This document shows, in pieces, positions 35,734-48,119 of a stretch of 64,000 bases of DNA. This DNA is from Heliocidaris erythrogramma. Lineage: Eukaryota; Echinodermata; Echinoidea; Camarodonta; Echinometridae. The DNA is taken from assembly GCA_025617745.1 (NCBI GenBank), contig CM046867.1:25660705-25724704 (forward strand), given 5' to 3'. Within the stretch, counting starts at the first letter, position 1; the number at the start of each line of letters is the position of its first letter. A model generated the notes under the pieces. That model saw only the letters and a program-made list of their open reading frames with translations, made no database searches and was not told the DNA's origin. Position numbers and translations under genes: made by a program.

Positions 35734-36691
35734 GGTCTATTTCATGTTCCTCTCCGGGTTTGTAACCATATCCACTGTATTATCAAATGTAATATACGAT
35801 TGGTGGTGGTTTTATTTGTGATGAATCAACTCAAACTACATCAAAATTGTTGACAGTTCACAGTTGATAGCTTTCATATTATACTTGTTTGATAAGAATA
35901 CTGTTTATTCTGATTTTTAAAAATTATACAGGGCTTAGCTATCAAAAATTAGTTTGACTTGAAATACAGTATTTCACTTTAGAAAATCAAAGTGAAATAT
36001 AGACACAGTATAAGAAATAAAAAACAAGAATGGGTGAATAATCATTTTTAAAAACATGACAAACTCAACCTATATCACTTTTTAAGATCTGCAACAAACT
36101 TAACAGTATCAACTTACATGTATGTTGTCAAATGACCAATTCAAAAAATTCTAGCTAATTAAACAAACAAATTCCAGTATGGAGAATAAAAATACTCTCA
36201 AGAGGTATTTCAATACATTTACCTACATGTAGGCAGAGGAGAGAGCAAGAAAATAAAGGTATTCCAGACTAATTGAAATGTCAAGACACTAAAATCTAAT
36301 TAGGATGGCTTCTACACACAGGAAGGAGGTACAAGAGATCAAGGAAAAGACCTAATTAGAGTTCAAATTGGCAAACAAAATAATTTCATAAAGATGTCCA
36401 GTACCGTACATGATGTAAATTCTCCCCCCCCCCCCCCCAATGTGTCAGATTTGGAGCAAAGGTTCTAATACACGATAGGCCTACAATGTATGTATCAGGG
36501 TAGAAATGGGGAGGGGTTGGGGAAGAATATATCTCTAGTTAATTACAATGATTGCACAAGTAACTAGTAACATCTTCTTTTAAATATTATCATGCATCAA
36601 AATGACTGATCAATTATTCAAGTTTTGCAAATGGCCACTGATAATCAAATTATCAAACTACAGCAAGGAAATCTGGCATGATCCTGTGCTT
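35734..36691. other. No gene seen
   Basis: AT-rich with a C homopolymer at 36,424-36,438. Nothing supported. Confidence 0.5.
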
Positions 36692-37035
36692 ATAAAAGAT
36701 AAAGTGGAGTTCTCGTCATGCGATTACATTGCGAAAGAAACTATCTGGAAGCAATTGGGAAAGGTTGATCATGTCTAAATAAGGATTGGTGTATACTGTG
36801 AGGTTTTGGAATCATCAAAAATCAACCAAAACTCGCTCAAAAGCACATGCACCGCGCACAGAAATGGGTATATGGGACTGCACACAGATGTGACAGGAAT
36901 GTTCGGCCCAAACAGAGAAATCCTTTTCAGGGGACATTTCTACACTTTCTATGATGTTCTTTCAAACTGACATGAAAGGAATGAGAAATCTCACAATTAT
37001 TTTTCACCTTTCCCAGAACTCAACCTTCCCTTTAA
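36692..37035. mobile_element. TTAA MITE with GAGTTCTGG ends, copy 3
   Basis: The left end is AAAGATAAAGTGGAGTTCTC (TTAA mutated). The right end is CAGAACTCAACCTTCCCTTTAA-like with TTAA intact. Same orientation as 27,307. Confidence 0.85.
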
Positions 37036-37059
37036 CAATACAAACAAATAGGTTTAGCA

Positions 37060-37150
37060 GATATGATTTCTCCGTTATGAGCCAAAAGGGTGTTAACTCT
37101 ATACAAGTGATGGGACTTAATGCCCTTCTGACTTCAAACAGACAATATGC
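37060..37150. repeat. Dispersed short hairpin repeat, copy 6
   Basis: GTTATGAGCCAAAAGGGTGT faces TTAATGCCCTTCTGACTTCA, with CAGACAATAT at the edge. Confidence 0.75.
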
Positions 37151-37771
37151 TCTGCCAGCTGTAAATATGAAAGGTACATGTAAGTTTATTTTGGATGCGG
37201 ATGGACTAGTGGAACTCACTACAGACTGGCTCCGGACCAACCATGAAAATGAAAACAGTATTTGAGAGAGAGAGTACATACAAAACTATTATTAGCAAAA
37301 GCAGGAACTTTGCAGGAGCTCTTTTTCCCACACCTCAAGCAGCCCATAGCCTGGAAATATTTCCTTCATAAAAGTTATCATGACCCTATGACCCTGGCTG
37401 TGACCTATACAAATACTTGGGTAGACCAATCTCATTGCATGTATTATCAGTGCATGTATATCTGCATGTTAGTTCTCACCATTTCTTCTATTATTTTTAA
37501 CAAAAACATATAGAGCAATACTATACACAGTGAGAAAAAAATATTGTATCATTCAGATTTATTCAGAGGTTAGAGAGACGGGGAAAAAGGCAAACCTGAA
37601 ACATTTTTATATGAGCATGAAATTAAATCAAATATTTGAATTTTAACACCAGTTTCTTCATATTTTGGACATGTATGAAGGTGTCAAGTGAAGATATCCA
37701 CACATAAATGACTGAAATCTACTTGATGCTTCTACAAAATAGCAAAAGAACAGGTTATCATACAAAACAAA

Positions 37772-38238
37772 CTGTTAAAGACCTCAGCCTGACCGAATTT
37801 TGAAATATACACTTTATTCATCCACGGGGAGCTATATATTTTCTGAACAAATTGAAACCAACTTCATGAGATTCCGTTTCCTGTGGAATGAGTAACAGCG
37901 TCCTGAATGTTGAGCCCCGGTGGTTTTTCTGACGAGGGCCCCGTCTCTGAGGAACGCTACTTTGCGGGGGGGGGGGGGGTGAAAATTTGATGACGACATA
38001 TCGTGTAGATGCACTCGGAGCTGTATACATGACATGTCGTCACACTTCTAGCGACCCCCTGCAGTTTCCTCTCTTGTTACGCAATAGGGAGGGGGCGGAC
38101 AAAAAAAAATTATCTTTTTTATTTTTTATGGATAAACGGAGACGAAAATTTATGAATACCCAGGGTAATTATATTCTTTGTTTACTAAGCTTTACGTCAA
38201 TATATGGTTGTTTTGGGTCAGGCTGAGGTCTTTAACAG
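37772..38238. mobile_element. 467-bp element with perfect 23-bp TIRs
   Basis: CTGTTAAAGACCTCAGCCTG at the left is repeated as an exact reverse complement at the right, 23 bp in all. The interior is GC-richer and includes a long G-run near 37,963-37,979. No transposase. Perfect ends suggest recent mobility. I could not identify a target duplication. Confidence 0.88.
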
Positions 38239-39049
38239 CAAGCATACCACACTGGCTTTATGTGTGTTGCATAACTTCAATTTCATTGAACTGTAACAAA
38301 ACATCCTTGTCACAAACATCTAATGGACACAAGGAAATAGCTGAGGTTTAATTTAATTGTGAAAAGACAGCTTTCAAATGGATGGATGAGTGCTTAATCA
38401 CGATCACCTTTCTATTGTCTAGTCTGGTATACATTTGGTATGTAAAGAATGTGGTCACTTTTAGCACAGTGATAATTTTTTTCAGGGGAAGGCAAGTACG
38501 ATCATAACATCATATATGTTGATTCAATGGTGAAGTCCCATGATAAACACAAACAATAGGTAAATATTGCAAATATTTGAAAGTTTAGACACCAGTGATC
38601 ATACATTTACACTTCTGCTAAAATGACAGATCATATCGCTTTCAGTAATCTAAATGCTTTCAATGAAAATGTTGATAAATGCATGAGTTTCAGAAGTTGT
38701 TTTTTCTTAATCACCCCCTTTAATAGTCAGTTTCTCTTTTTTTTTCTCATTATTTCAAAAGAATATCAGTTTATATATAGATGACAAAATACATCCTGTA
38801 TCTATATCTGCTCTATGATGTCAATACAATACTGTAATACAAACATTTTACTTTTACTTTCACATTTGTGGGAACAGGGATACGTGTCTCTCTTGCATTT
38901 CCCTTGTGGGATATTGATATCTAATTTCATGCTGTTGTTCCATTCATGAAAGATAAAATGTTTTCTACTAGCTTTCATAATGGCAGGATGGCTTATTTTA
39001 CCTAACTGCTATTTATAAAGAAAGCAGTGGCAGCTATGTGTTACGCAAT
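38239..39049. other. No gene seen
   Basis: AT-rich sequence, nothing supported. Confidence 0.5.
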
Positions 39050-39113
39050 TTTATTCATCGGGGGGGGGGGAGACAACCTATTATTTACGTCCCCCCCCCC
39101 CCCATGATGAAAA
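39050..39113. repeat. G-run/C-run inverted pair
   Basis: TTCATC followed by a G-run faces a C-run followed by GATGA, with 23 bp between. A G/C foldback. Confidence 0.75.
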
Positions 39114-39159
39114 GAATTTCCTGCATGTTTCCGCCCCATGAGCATGTGTATGCTTGTAA

Positions 39160-39310
39160 GTAAGCAACCAGGGGACCGACAGCTTTTAAGTCCTCTCCGA
39201 GGGACTTGGTAATGAGGATTAATTCCTTATCAAAGGGCACTAGCACATCCACTTGGTTTGGAACTCGGGTCGTAAGTTACGAAACCACTGCTCTACCATC
39301 ACGCCTCCTC
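39160..39310 (-). mobile_element. tRNA-derived SINE head, minus strand
   Basis: On the minus strand: GATGGTAGAGCAGTGGTTTC (A-box-like, tRNA D-arm style), then CCCGAGTTCCAAACC (B-box-like), then AGTGCCCTTTGATAAGGAAT, the family's central block. The 3' half is missing. Confidence 0.7.
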
Positions 39311-39968
39311 TTAATACATTTGATGGAGACATTTGGAAATTACCACATACATGTACCTCAATATCAAATAAGTTTGGGCATCTGGAACTGATTTCCTTCC
39401 CCCATCTATATATGTAGAATTTCTTCTGAATTTGTTTGTGAGCAAAAACAATCATATCCTTCATTGCATGCCAAATATCTGAGGCAAATTTTCAATTGAA
39501 TTAGCAGCCCCTGACGAAGGGTTACTGTGATTTGAATTCCATTGAATGTGGGTGGCTTAATAGGAGCTGTCATCATACAGCCATTCTGGGTCAAACTGAC
39601 TGCAATCTGACAACAAAAATAATGCCATAAGTATGAATGTCAACCTTCTGTATTTGTAGAACTTGTCTTCTTATGTTTTAACAGAAAAAGGCATCTCTGA
39701 TTGATGAATATAAACAATATCTACATGTAATTACCAAAGTCAATCATTAAAGACGGACTGGAATAGGAGCAATTTTATCACAAAACACTGTGATAGTTCA
39801 CTTTCATCTCTACTCAAGGTGATATCAGACAAAGCGAAGTATGGAAATGAAGATTATCTTATACATCAACCATGTCAACTTGTATATTTGTGAGTAGAGT
39901 ACCGGTAAAACTGATAAAATATCCCCTAAAATAAGAGAAGAAACAGTGTGGTTTAGTAACAAGCAGAA

Positions 39969-39989
39969 CCCCCCCCCCCCCCCCCCCCC
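39969..39989. repeat. C homopolymer
   Basis: 21 consecutive C residues, liable to length errors in the assembly. Confidence 0.95.
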
Positions 39990-40182
39990 AGGATGAGTAT
40001 AAATGTAGAGCAGATTCTAGGCTGAATTACATGTATTATCCAATTCATAACGTGGTCAGATAAATATGACTTCCAGGCAGGGAAATAGCAGAAATCACAA
40101 TTTCAATGCAGAAGTTCCAAATTAAAATTTTGAGTCACCACAGATTTACATGAAATTCATCAATTGTCATTCCTTATGATCA

Positions 40183-40848
40183 AAGGTTTTTTTTTGTTTT
40201 TGTTTTTGTTTTTTTTTTTGTTTTTTTTTTTGGGGGGGAGTCTTTTGGACACTTTTGATTGTCAATAACTCAAAAATTATAAATCATATCAGCTAGAATG
40301 AGGTTCTTACATTGCAAAGTTGAAGAATATAAAATTCATTGGGAACAAGTTTCATGACATTTCACTGACTATTTTTCTAAAAATATTTCTCTGAATATTT
40401 AATCAGATTTTTCAGTTTTTGAAAATTCAAGGCTGCAAAATTTGTGTGTATCTGTAATTAATTCAGAATACAAAAGGCCATTGTGCATTGCAGCTGAAAT
40501 TCCAGAACACACTTTTAATCCACGGACTAGAGTCATGAATCATTAATGACGCTAGACAGCAATGCAGTGTCAATTGTTGTGTTCTGAATTAATCACTGAT
40601 ACACACAGATTTTGTGGCCTTAATTTTTCAAAAAGTGAAAAAATCTAATTAAATATTCAGAGCAATATTTTAAGAAAAGTGTTCAGAGAAATGTAACTAA
40701 TGTCAATGAACTTGCTCCAAATAAACTACATACTTCATTCTTCAACTTTACATTAATGTAAAAATCTCAGTCTGATACGAGGTATAACTATAAGGTCTTG
40801 AGTTATTAACGATTAACAAAAGCGTCCACTGTTTTTTTTAACACCTAG
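40183..40848. mobile_element. Large degenerate foldback
   Basis: The left arm begins in a G/T-rich run, then GGACACTTTTGATTGTCAAT and AATAACTCAA. The right arm mirrors this with TTGAGTTATTAACGATTAAC and AAAAGCGTCC. Around the centre, ATTAATTCAGAATACA is matched by TTGTGTTCTGAATTAAT. About 330-bp arms with mismatches. Confidence 0.8.
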
Positions 40849-41220
40849 TAGAATACTATGTCTATAGATATCAAAGCCAAGGTGAATATTTTTTTTACAA
40901 CTAATACTAGTTATACACTTTTATTACAGTTCCGGAGAGCTGCATGCATGTAATCATAATAAACGTGCATGTGATCATGATGTGTATGCGATAATACTCA
41001 CGATGTGCATGTATTCCTTCTATTCAGCTCAGTTACGTCTGTCTAATTCCAGAAGTATTCCACTTCTTCTGTAATTTGCAGATGATCCTAGAAAACCTGA
41101 AAACTCACAATAACTGTAGTGTTGGCTTGGGCAAATAAATATCCACATTAATAATACACTTCCACTGTTACAGGCAGCCTCTACAATTTGTCTACGCAGT
41201 GTACACATGTGTAGCGAGCT

Positions 41221-41625
41221 AGGCTGCAGTTTGTTCATTCATTCATTCCCTGTGATTGCGCAAGCATAGATTCTATGAAAAATGTCTGTGTGTATCCAAC
41301 GGCACGGGAAGAATCCTCGCCGCGGACTCCCCTGCTCAGCAGTGAACTGGTATATGGTGAATATCTAGAGCGAGTGAGAAAACATGTCTTTGCACGATGG
41401 TGTTGATGCATGATCCAGTACCGGTAGTCTGTCTCGACTCGTCCATTGTTGGATGGAGGGGTAGAAGGCGGCAGAATTTGTCTCATGCCGCATGCCAGCC
41501 CCACCAGGCCACCACGCCCCTTTTTTCCATCCTCGTCATCATATCTATCCCTGCCTGGGCCTGCTCCTCTTTGCGATGTTCATCTGCTTGTCTGTTTGTC
41601 TGTCTGTATACTAAAATCGAATACT
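41221..41625. other. CpG-richer unique stretch
   Basis: GC-richer than its surroundings, with CCGCGG and GGCGGC, and not matched elsewhere in the window. It could be a promoter or 5' exon region, but no convincing coding frame or splice pair is visible. Confidence 0.3.
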
Positions 41626-41679
41626 AAAATCGAAATTCCGGGCTACTGCGAGCCCCCGTGTAGGAATAAAGGCGAATTC

Positions 41680-42842
41680 AATTCCAAATCGTAGTGACGT
41701 CATACCATGCAATCTTGCGATGATCGCAAGATTGGTCTGATTTGAAGCCGATTTGGCCCTTACTCTAACCAGAAGAATTCCAGTTAACCAAAATTTCGAT
41801 ATTAGTATTCGTATCATTATTCCGAACTTCAAATAAGATAATTTCACTTTTTTTTTACTTTCTCATTTAAAGGAGAATTAACCCCTGATTACCAATTTAC
41901 TTATATTGGAAGGTGTAATATATTCCTACTTATTGGCCTAAATCATTTTCTAATAAGATATCAGAAAAGGGTATAAATAAAGATATTCCAACACCCGGTA
42001 TCGTCCCCTACTCATTTACATGGGGGCTGCCATTTTCTTGCTGATTTGGAGTTGTACATGAACCATTGAGAAATGTTCCAGTAAGGAAGATATTTTGAAT
42101 CCAAATCCTAAATTGATTTTCTTCATTACCTAAAATCCCATATGTGACGAAAAATATAAAGTGGGTGTTTACATGTATTATAAAAATTAAATCTTTGTAA
42201 TGATACTTTTAAATTGTCTGGTTTTGCTTAACAAAAATCTATTTTCTTGGGTTTGCCAAACAGAGCAGAACATAATATATGCAGCATGCATTCCGACTTT
42301 ACAAGTCCATTATCCGAAAGCAGGTGAATGCATAGTTTGCCGCTATAGATGCACAGGGAAGAAGCATCCATAAAATTTGAATTAACTTGCTCCGTCCCAT
42401 TCGTCCAGTATCGAGAAAATAGATTTCTATTAAGCGAATATAGATTTTCAACAGAAATATATAAGGAAATCTTCAGTTTGAAAATAAATTGACATATCTA
42501 TTCTATATTTTTAATCTCAAATGGGTTTTTAATTTTGAAAAAGGCAATTGAGCATTTGGATTAAGAAAATCTTCTTGTACACATAAACAAAATGGCAGCC
42601 CCCATGTGCTGCTAGCAGACGATACATATTGCTAGCAGATGGTAAATTTTGCTCAGAAAATCTTGATTCGTATCGATCTCGTATATTTTGACGCGAAGCC
42701 ATATAGTCTAACAAGTAGGAATAAATAACACCTTTGAACACTATCGTCTTTATTTTTGAGCGTAATTCTCCTTTAATGCAAACTGCAGTTTGTTCGAAAA
42801 TCGGGTCGCAGTCGGATCGTATAGTCTGCGCCGGGCTTAAGT
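41680..42842. mobile_element. GATCGTATAGT repeat interrupted by a foldback
   Basis: The two outer pieces (about 41,680-41,866 and 42,777-42,842) together match the uninterrupted copy at 58,445-58,693: AAATCGTAGTGACGT, TTGGCCCTTA, then TCGCAG, GGATCGTATAGT and GGGCTTAAGT. An AATCTTGCGATGATCGCAAG palindrome at 41,711 lies in the left piece. Confidence 0.75.
41867..42776. mobile_element. 910-bp TTAA foldback nested in a repeat
   Basis: Exactly bordered by TTAA (41,867-41,870 and 42,773-42,776), with AGGAGAATTA and TAATTCTCCT termini. The arms include CATGGGGGCTGCCATTTT at 42,018 and AAAATGGCAGCCCCCATG at 42,589. No transposase frame. TTAA duplication and nesting point to a piggyBac-type nonautonomous element (inference). 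Confidence 0.88.
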
Positions 42843-43896
42843 TGAATGACCCCCTATCAATGTTGACTCTTTCATGATCATGCTTTCATGTCTACCTTTG
42901 ATTTCAGAGTGATTGATATAGGGGTGGGGGAATAAGAGTGCAAACGAAGGCTTTTATCGGCATACGGTGAACGACTTTGTACTCATAGTCGTTATGTATT
43001 TTATCATTAACATGCATATACATGCCGATGATACTATGTGTATTTGTCTAATTAATATTGCATACATGCATGGTGAGGTCATTTCAAGCTGTGGTATGCA
43101 CTGACATGCTGATGTTGCAGAATGACTCGGAGTCTCGGACACTCGGTTATGTTGCTTACTGGGCATACCGCATACTAGCTTTCTTTCATGCAGTATAGCA
43201 TACATTTTCAGCTGGTTCTTCGTGACTATATTAGAGGTAGGCCTACGCCCCTATCCACATAGACCTCTCCTTCTTTCTTTATTTCTTTCCTTTTTTCAAA
43301 TTTCTCTGAAGGTACAGTCCACTCGAAGTGACGATTACATTAGCATTAAAGAGGTATAAGGAATACGAACGAATAGACCAAAGTTGTGGGGATAATAATA
43401 TATAAATCATTATATAATCATGCGACTATAGGGGGTAGTTGCCCGTATTCGGCCAACTGTTGCCGTTTGAGCAACGAGTTGGTATATTTTTCATTTACAT
43501 ATAATCTTGCCAAATAATAAAATGTCTAAATATTATACTAGCTCGTGTCGCCTGTTCGCAACAAGTACCATACGTGGGGAAAGTTCACTATAGGAAAGAG
43601 ACGATGCAGCCCCTGGCGACAGAGAGATAGAGAGAGAGGGGGGGGGGGGGGGGGGAGACAGATACTGGCCTTAATGAAGATATAAAATATTGTGGAAACG
43701 TATTTATATAATGTAAGGTTATTTTGAAGGTTTTGTGTGTATATTATCCCAGTGACAGTATGCAATATCTCAAGTCTCAAGAACTTATTTTTCGAAACAA
43801 TAAAATTTAAATTCTTTAATCAACATCTGAGAGGCGTTCTCAAAGTATTCTGGTATCATGAAAATAAAACGATGTGGTTCAAAACGGGGGAGTAGA
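42843..43896. other. No gene; GA and G tract
   Basis: GAGAGA then a G-run at 43,620-43,655. Otherwise nothing supported. Confidence 0.5.
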
Positions 43897-44196
43897 GGCA
43901 GGGGTGGATCCAAGATTTAGTATAAGGGGGGGGGGGCACACAAATGCAGGTTTGTCAACTTTTGGAAAAGGTATAGACCCGTATTTTTTTGGTCTTGCCA
44001 GTTTCTCGAAAAGTCGCTCATTGGGGGGGGGGGGGGGTGGGGTGGCGACAATTTTTTTTTCGTCAGACCTCTAAAATTTGCTCGGGGGGTTATGGGGTCC
44101 AGTTCCCCTCCATAATTCTCTGACAAGCAAAAAAAAAAGATTTTCCTTCTAAAAGGGGAGGGACACGGGCCGGAAGTGCCCCCCTGGATCTGCAAT
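43897..44196. mobile_element. CAGGGGTGGATCC-type element
   Basis: GGCAGGGGTGGATCCAAG faces CCCCTGGATCTGCA. Three G-rich runs lie between. Same end type as 7,280. Confidence 0.7.
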
Positions 44197-44699
44197 GAGT
44201 AAAGCGATCGAGTTTCCTCAAATTATCGGAGAGAAACGTGTCTTATGTTTATTACGTCAAAATATTCTTGATAATAATTCAGTATGGTATTCTCATGTTT
44301 ACCATAACGATACTGATATTTTCTATTGTGTATCTTTTTCGATTAAATTTGCAAATTGAAAATAAATCCTCTACAAAAAGATTTGAAAGCAATCATTGAA
44401 TCAGACAATAAGAATGAAATTGATATCATTTCATTTCACGTCTCGAGGGCTCGAAAGTATAATCAGAAACTATATTTGTACAAATTCTATTGAAATTGAT
44501 TTCTGTGTAAAACATCACAAATTGCATCCACAATGTGAAGAGGAATTTGATTTCTTCAATAGATGATTGCGATATACTGTATTTGATAATGGAGTGACTG
44601 TTGTATACATGATGACAGACATTTTCTAGGTTAATGAGAAATGATGAAAGGACAGGTATGGAGGGGGGAGCGAGCGTGCTTAGGGTTAACTCAAGTTGA
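44197..44699. other. No gene seen
   Basis: AT-rich, nothing supported. Confidence 0.5.
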
Positions 44700-44842
44700 T
44701 GTCGGTGGCGTAGCGACGGGTGGGGGTATGGGAGGCATGTGCCCCTGATATTGAATGGCGAAAAAATGGGGAAAAGGGAGAAAAGAGAGAAAGGAAGGGA
44801 ACGTGAGAGGACAACCCCTCCCACTCCCACTCATCCTGAGTG

Positions 44843-44874
<32 letters not shown>

Positions 44875-45150
44875 TCTCTTTTTTCTAAGTCAATCCACCT
44901 AGTAAATCTTTTGCCACCCCCAACACCCTCCCTTTTGATTGTTGTCAACTAAGGGGTATGTGGGCAAGTGCCCCCAATGAAATGGCGACCACCCCCCCAA
45001 AAAAAAAAAAAAACAAAAAAAAAACAACAACAACAACAAAACAAACAAACACCCCGAATTGATGGGCTTGTAAATTCGCATTTGACCCAGACCAGTGCTT
45101 CCCCGCATCCCCGCACCCCCTTCATGCCAGTGCCCCTCAATGGCCGGACC
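44700..45150. repeat. Nested low-complexity repeats
   Basis: GGTGGCGTAGCGACGGGTG begins a G-rich element resembling the left end at 51,364. GCATGTGCCCCTGATATTGA at 44,735 is echoed by CAAGTGCCCCCAATGAAATG at 44,965. A (CT)n tract (44,850-44,880), an A/C tract (45,000-45,050) and several G/C runs complete it. Boundaries uncertain. Confidence 0.5.
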
Positions 45151-45939
45151 GCTGGTTGCGATTCATTATTTCATTATTTTATTTTTCGTTCATAAATAAA
45201 TCAAACTGAACCCAGTGCCACAAAGAAAATACATCAAAAATAGATTAAAGGAAAATGAATTTTAAACAGACTGGAGGCTAGGCCTGAAAGAATAGAATAT
45301 ATATATCTTCAAAACAAACATTGATTTATCCTGATATAGTTGTGCAATTTACTTTCAATGCAAATCGATTTTTGCTACTGGCATAATTATTCATGTCTTT
45401 ACTATTGAATGTCCACTGTGACTCATCTTTATCCTTGCCATGGGTGAAAGAATAATGGGTGAAGAACTACAAACCAACCCATGCCGAGCAAGATATTGAA
45501 AACATCGAGTAAACAGACATTCTTTTCAGTTTGTGCAATGTGCATTATAATGCACTGAATGGGCGATATATCAAACCGTATAAGAAGGGTGGGGAATATG
45601 CCTTGTTGTCATGGAAACTCAAAGCTAGACTTCTTTGTGTAGAATGGGCTCGTGTTATGATAGACTGGTACCTGGGAAATGGGAATGAATAGTAAAGCAT
45701 AAGAGAAAAATATGCCATGCACTGTAGTTGTTCCAGAGGAAGACAAAGTGATGTTTTCTTCCCATGCAATGACATTGGGAAGAAATGTTTGATTAAATGT
45801 TATTTCAGTGAAATTATGTTAACTTCGTTTCACAACATTCATTACATTATATTTTCTTCTCATAATCTCTCTAATCCACACTCGACCCATGCAGGTGACG
45901 CCAATGTGTACAGGAAGGACTCAATTCCTCAAAATGCTT
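45151..45939. other. No gene seen
   Basis: AT-rich, nothing supported. Confidence 0.5.
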
Positions 45940-46070
45940 GGGCGTGATGGCAGCCGGGCTAAAGCCTGGGTATTAATAATGGGGCGCCAGGAGTGGCAAA
46001 TGTGCCGGACATGAGCGCTGTACAAACAAGAACCCACTATTATATTATTTAATAAGAAGTTCTGAATCAC
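45940..46070 (+). mobile_element. SINE 3' part, plus strand
   Basis: GATGGCAGCCGGGCTAAAGCC and GAGCGCTGTACAAAC, then a degenerate ATT tail: the distal part of the family at 6,996, in plus orientation. Confidence 0.6.
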
Positions 46071-46199
46071 CTAGCATGTTTTTAAGGGTTCCTAATGAAA
46101 TCTGTTGATAAGACCTCATTTTTAAATCTAAATTTTGTGAGAGAGCAAAGGGAGCGAGCAAAAATCTTGACATTATGCATGTTGTTAGTGAAAATGAAA

Positions 46200-46428
46200 T
46201 TTTGCAAAGTTGCACCTTTTAGGGTGCAGAAACGTTTGCATCCAAAAGGGTGCAAAGTTGAACCTTTTCTATAAAGGGTACAACTCTGCACCCTTTAAGG
46301 GTGCAAATTGTAGCTAACTGCACCCTTAAAGGTGCAAAAAGCTTCTTAGGGTGCAAAGTTGCACCCAAAAAGGTGCAACTTTTGTTGCGTTTGAAGGGTG
46401 CAAAGTACCTTTTTTTTCTTAGTGTGTG
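46200..46428. mobile_element. GGTGCA element, 5'-truncated
   Basis: Made of repeated AAGGGTGCAA and TTGCACCTTT words. Nearly identical to the right two-thirds of 49,148-49,497, ending in CTTAGTGTG. Confidence 0.9.
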
Positions 46429-47655
46429 AATCTTTGATATGTCCAAACCCTTTCCGTTTTGTATACCATGCAGTAGCCTCAAGTTTATTTTATTTTCTAT
46501 ACCCAAGCACTATAAGCCAAGAAAGCACTCTTCAAATCAGATCCCATAATCTTTTCAACTTGCTAATCTGTGAAGAGTAAACGATGATCAGTTTGTTCAG
46601 TACACACTACATCTATAAGAATCTTTCAACAAATACAAGAAGATGGTTTAAACAACTCCTGCAGTCAGACGAAGAATGAATTGAATACACCAACAAAAGG
46701 AAGCTACCGGTCTATAGACCTGGTACAGTAAATATACGAAGAATGTCAAGAATGATATTAAGTCAAGAATATCATAGACCAGGGCCTATTCAGAAGAAAA
46801 ACAGATTTAGAGTTTTAAACCAGATATGACAAAGCTTTTGATATACTTCGCAGTTTCTGTTTAGAAGAAATAGTATTTTGGTCCGATTCTTAACTTCCAA
46901 TGTCACAAAATTTCACCGTTTAGTACAGGCAAAGAAAACTTCTAAAAAACGATTAAAATTTTTTCCAGTGTGTATTTAGTAAAAAACAAAATCAGTCCCA
47001 TGACACAGAGTTTCAGATATGTTCAACATGCAATATTTTTCACCATTACACAATTCAAATTACCAATATCTAAATCAGTATTTCCTTCATCAACCAACTC
47101 CAGACTTCTATTTAAAGTCTCGCACTCCACCCCCCCCATATCCCTTTGTTCAAACACTCCGATATTGATTTGCAGGGGTCATAATGATAATAATAGATAT
47201 GATTTATAATGCGCCAAATTAACTAGGAGCAGTATAGGATAAAGAAGTAAGGGAATAAGAGAGTAGAAATAATGTAAGAATCAATGGGAAGCATAATTAA
47301 ACGAGTAAGTTTTTATACTGCTTTTGAATGAATCTGGAGTATTGCAACTTTTTCTCGACGTTCATTTTCTTTTCCCCACGATTTTGTTTTTAAGACAACA
47401 ATTTTAGCCCTTAAAAAAGAAATATTAGTATAGAATATTACAAACTGACACCCTTTTTTTTAATCCCAAAGCGTGATTCTGACAGAAAGAACATAAAATT
47501 ATAAAACCATTATGCTAACAATCATGCATGTGAACGGAGTGTTTGCATGAGTAAAAGTTGGTTACCAAAATCATTAGCGACCGATATAAGTGTTCCCCGA
47601 ACTTCTTTGTAGAATTTTCTTGTTCAATTTGTCATCATTTTGTCGCGCCGGCGAC
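46429..47655. other. No gene; retroposon tail fragment
   Basis: At 47,165-47,225 the minus strand reads GGCGCATTATAAATCA then an ATT repeat, again the LINE/SINE tail plan. Otherwise nothing supported. Confidence 0.5.
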
Positions 47656-47728
47656 ATGAATTTAGACTCCCGAGACTTGCTGAGATTTGGGCAAATATTT
47701 GAGAAGTGGAAGCAAAAATTTTCAACAG
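47656..47728 (+). CDS. Candidate first coding exon, unassigned
   Basis: ATG at 47,656 follows a GC-rich CGCGCCGGCGAC leader and gives MNLDSRDLLRFGQIFEKWKQ and four more residues, then a donor AACAG with GTAAAT. It ends in phase 1. The phase matches the acceptor at 51,965. The protein is not recognised. A transposon or pseudogene fragment is equally possible. Confidence 0.3.
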
Positions 47729-48119
47729 GTAAATCCACACGGGAATCATGTAAAGGCTCGAATGATACGAAGTTTGGCAGCTGTTCACGACGGTAGCCAG
47801 TATATTAAAAGTCCAAAACGATATATTCAGTGTGCCCATATACTGCATGATTTAAACAAAAGGAAAAATATAGTAAAAAGTTATATAATATATATACCTA
47901 CATAGGCAACAAGCGGGGATGGGTGGGCGGCGTGGGGGGGGGGGGGGGGGACTAGCTGCAGCTCTTCTGAGAATTTTGAAAACACCCCGGCAACCGTCAC
48001 CTAATATTCGGGCAACGAGGCTCCCAAAATAGGTAAATTTTGTATCTAATTTGTGTATTTTCCTAACGAAATAACACTTTTACCACAGCAATCGTCATTT
48101 TTTTTGGCTCTTTTGATAT

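Noticed and set aside
41029..41694. Overlapping frames in the CpG-richer stretch
   Set aside because: They overlap on both strands with no splice pairing or recognised motif; kept only as a possible regulatory or 5' region.
43874..45195. Several Gly/Pro-rich frames
   Set aside because: Products of G and C homopolymers and CT repeats in nested elements.
46082..46506. Cys/Leu-rich frames over the GGTGCA element
   Set aside because: Arise from repeated TGCACC words and have no counterpart outside the element.
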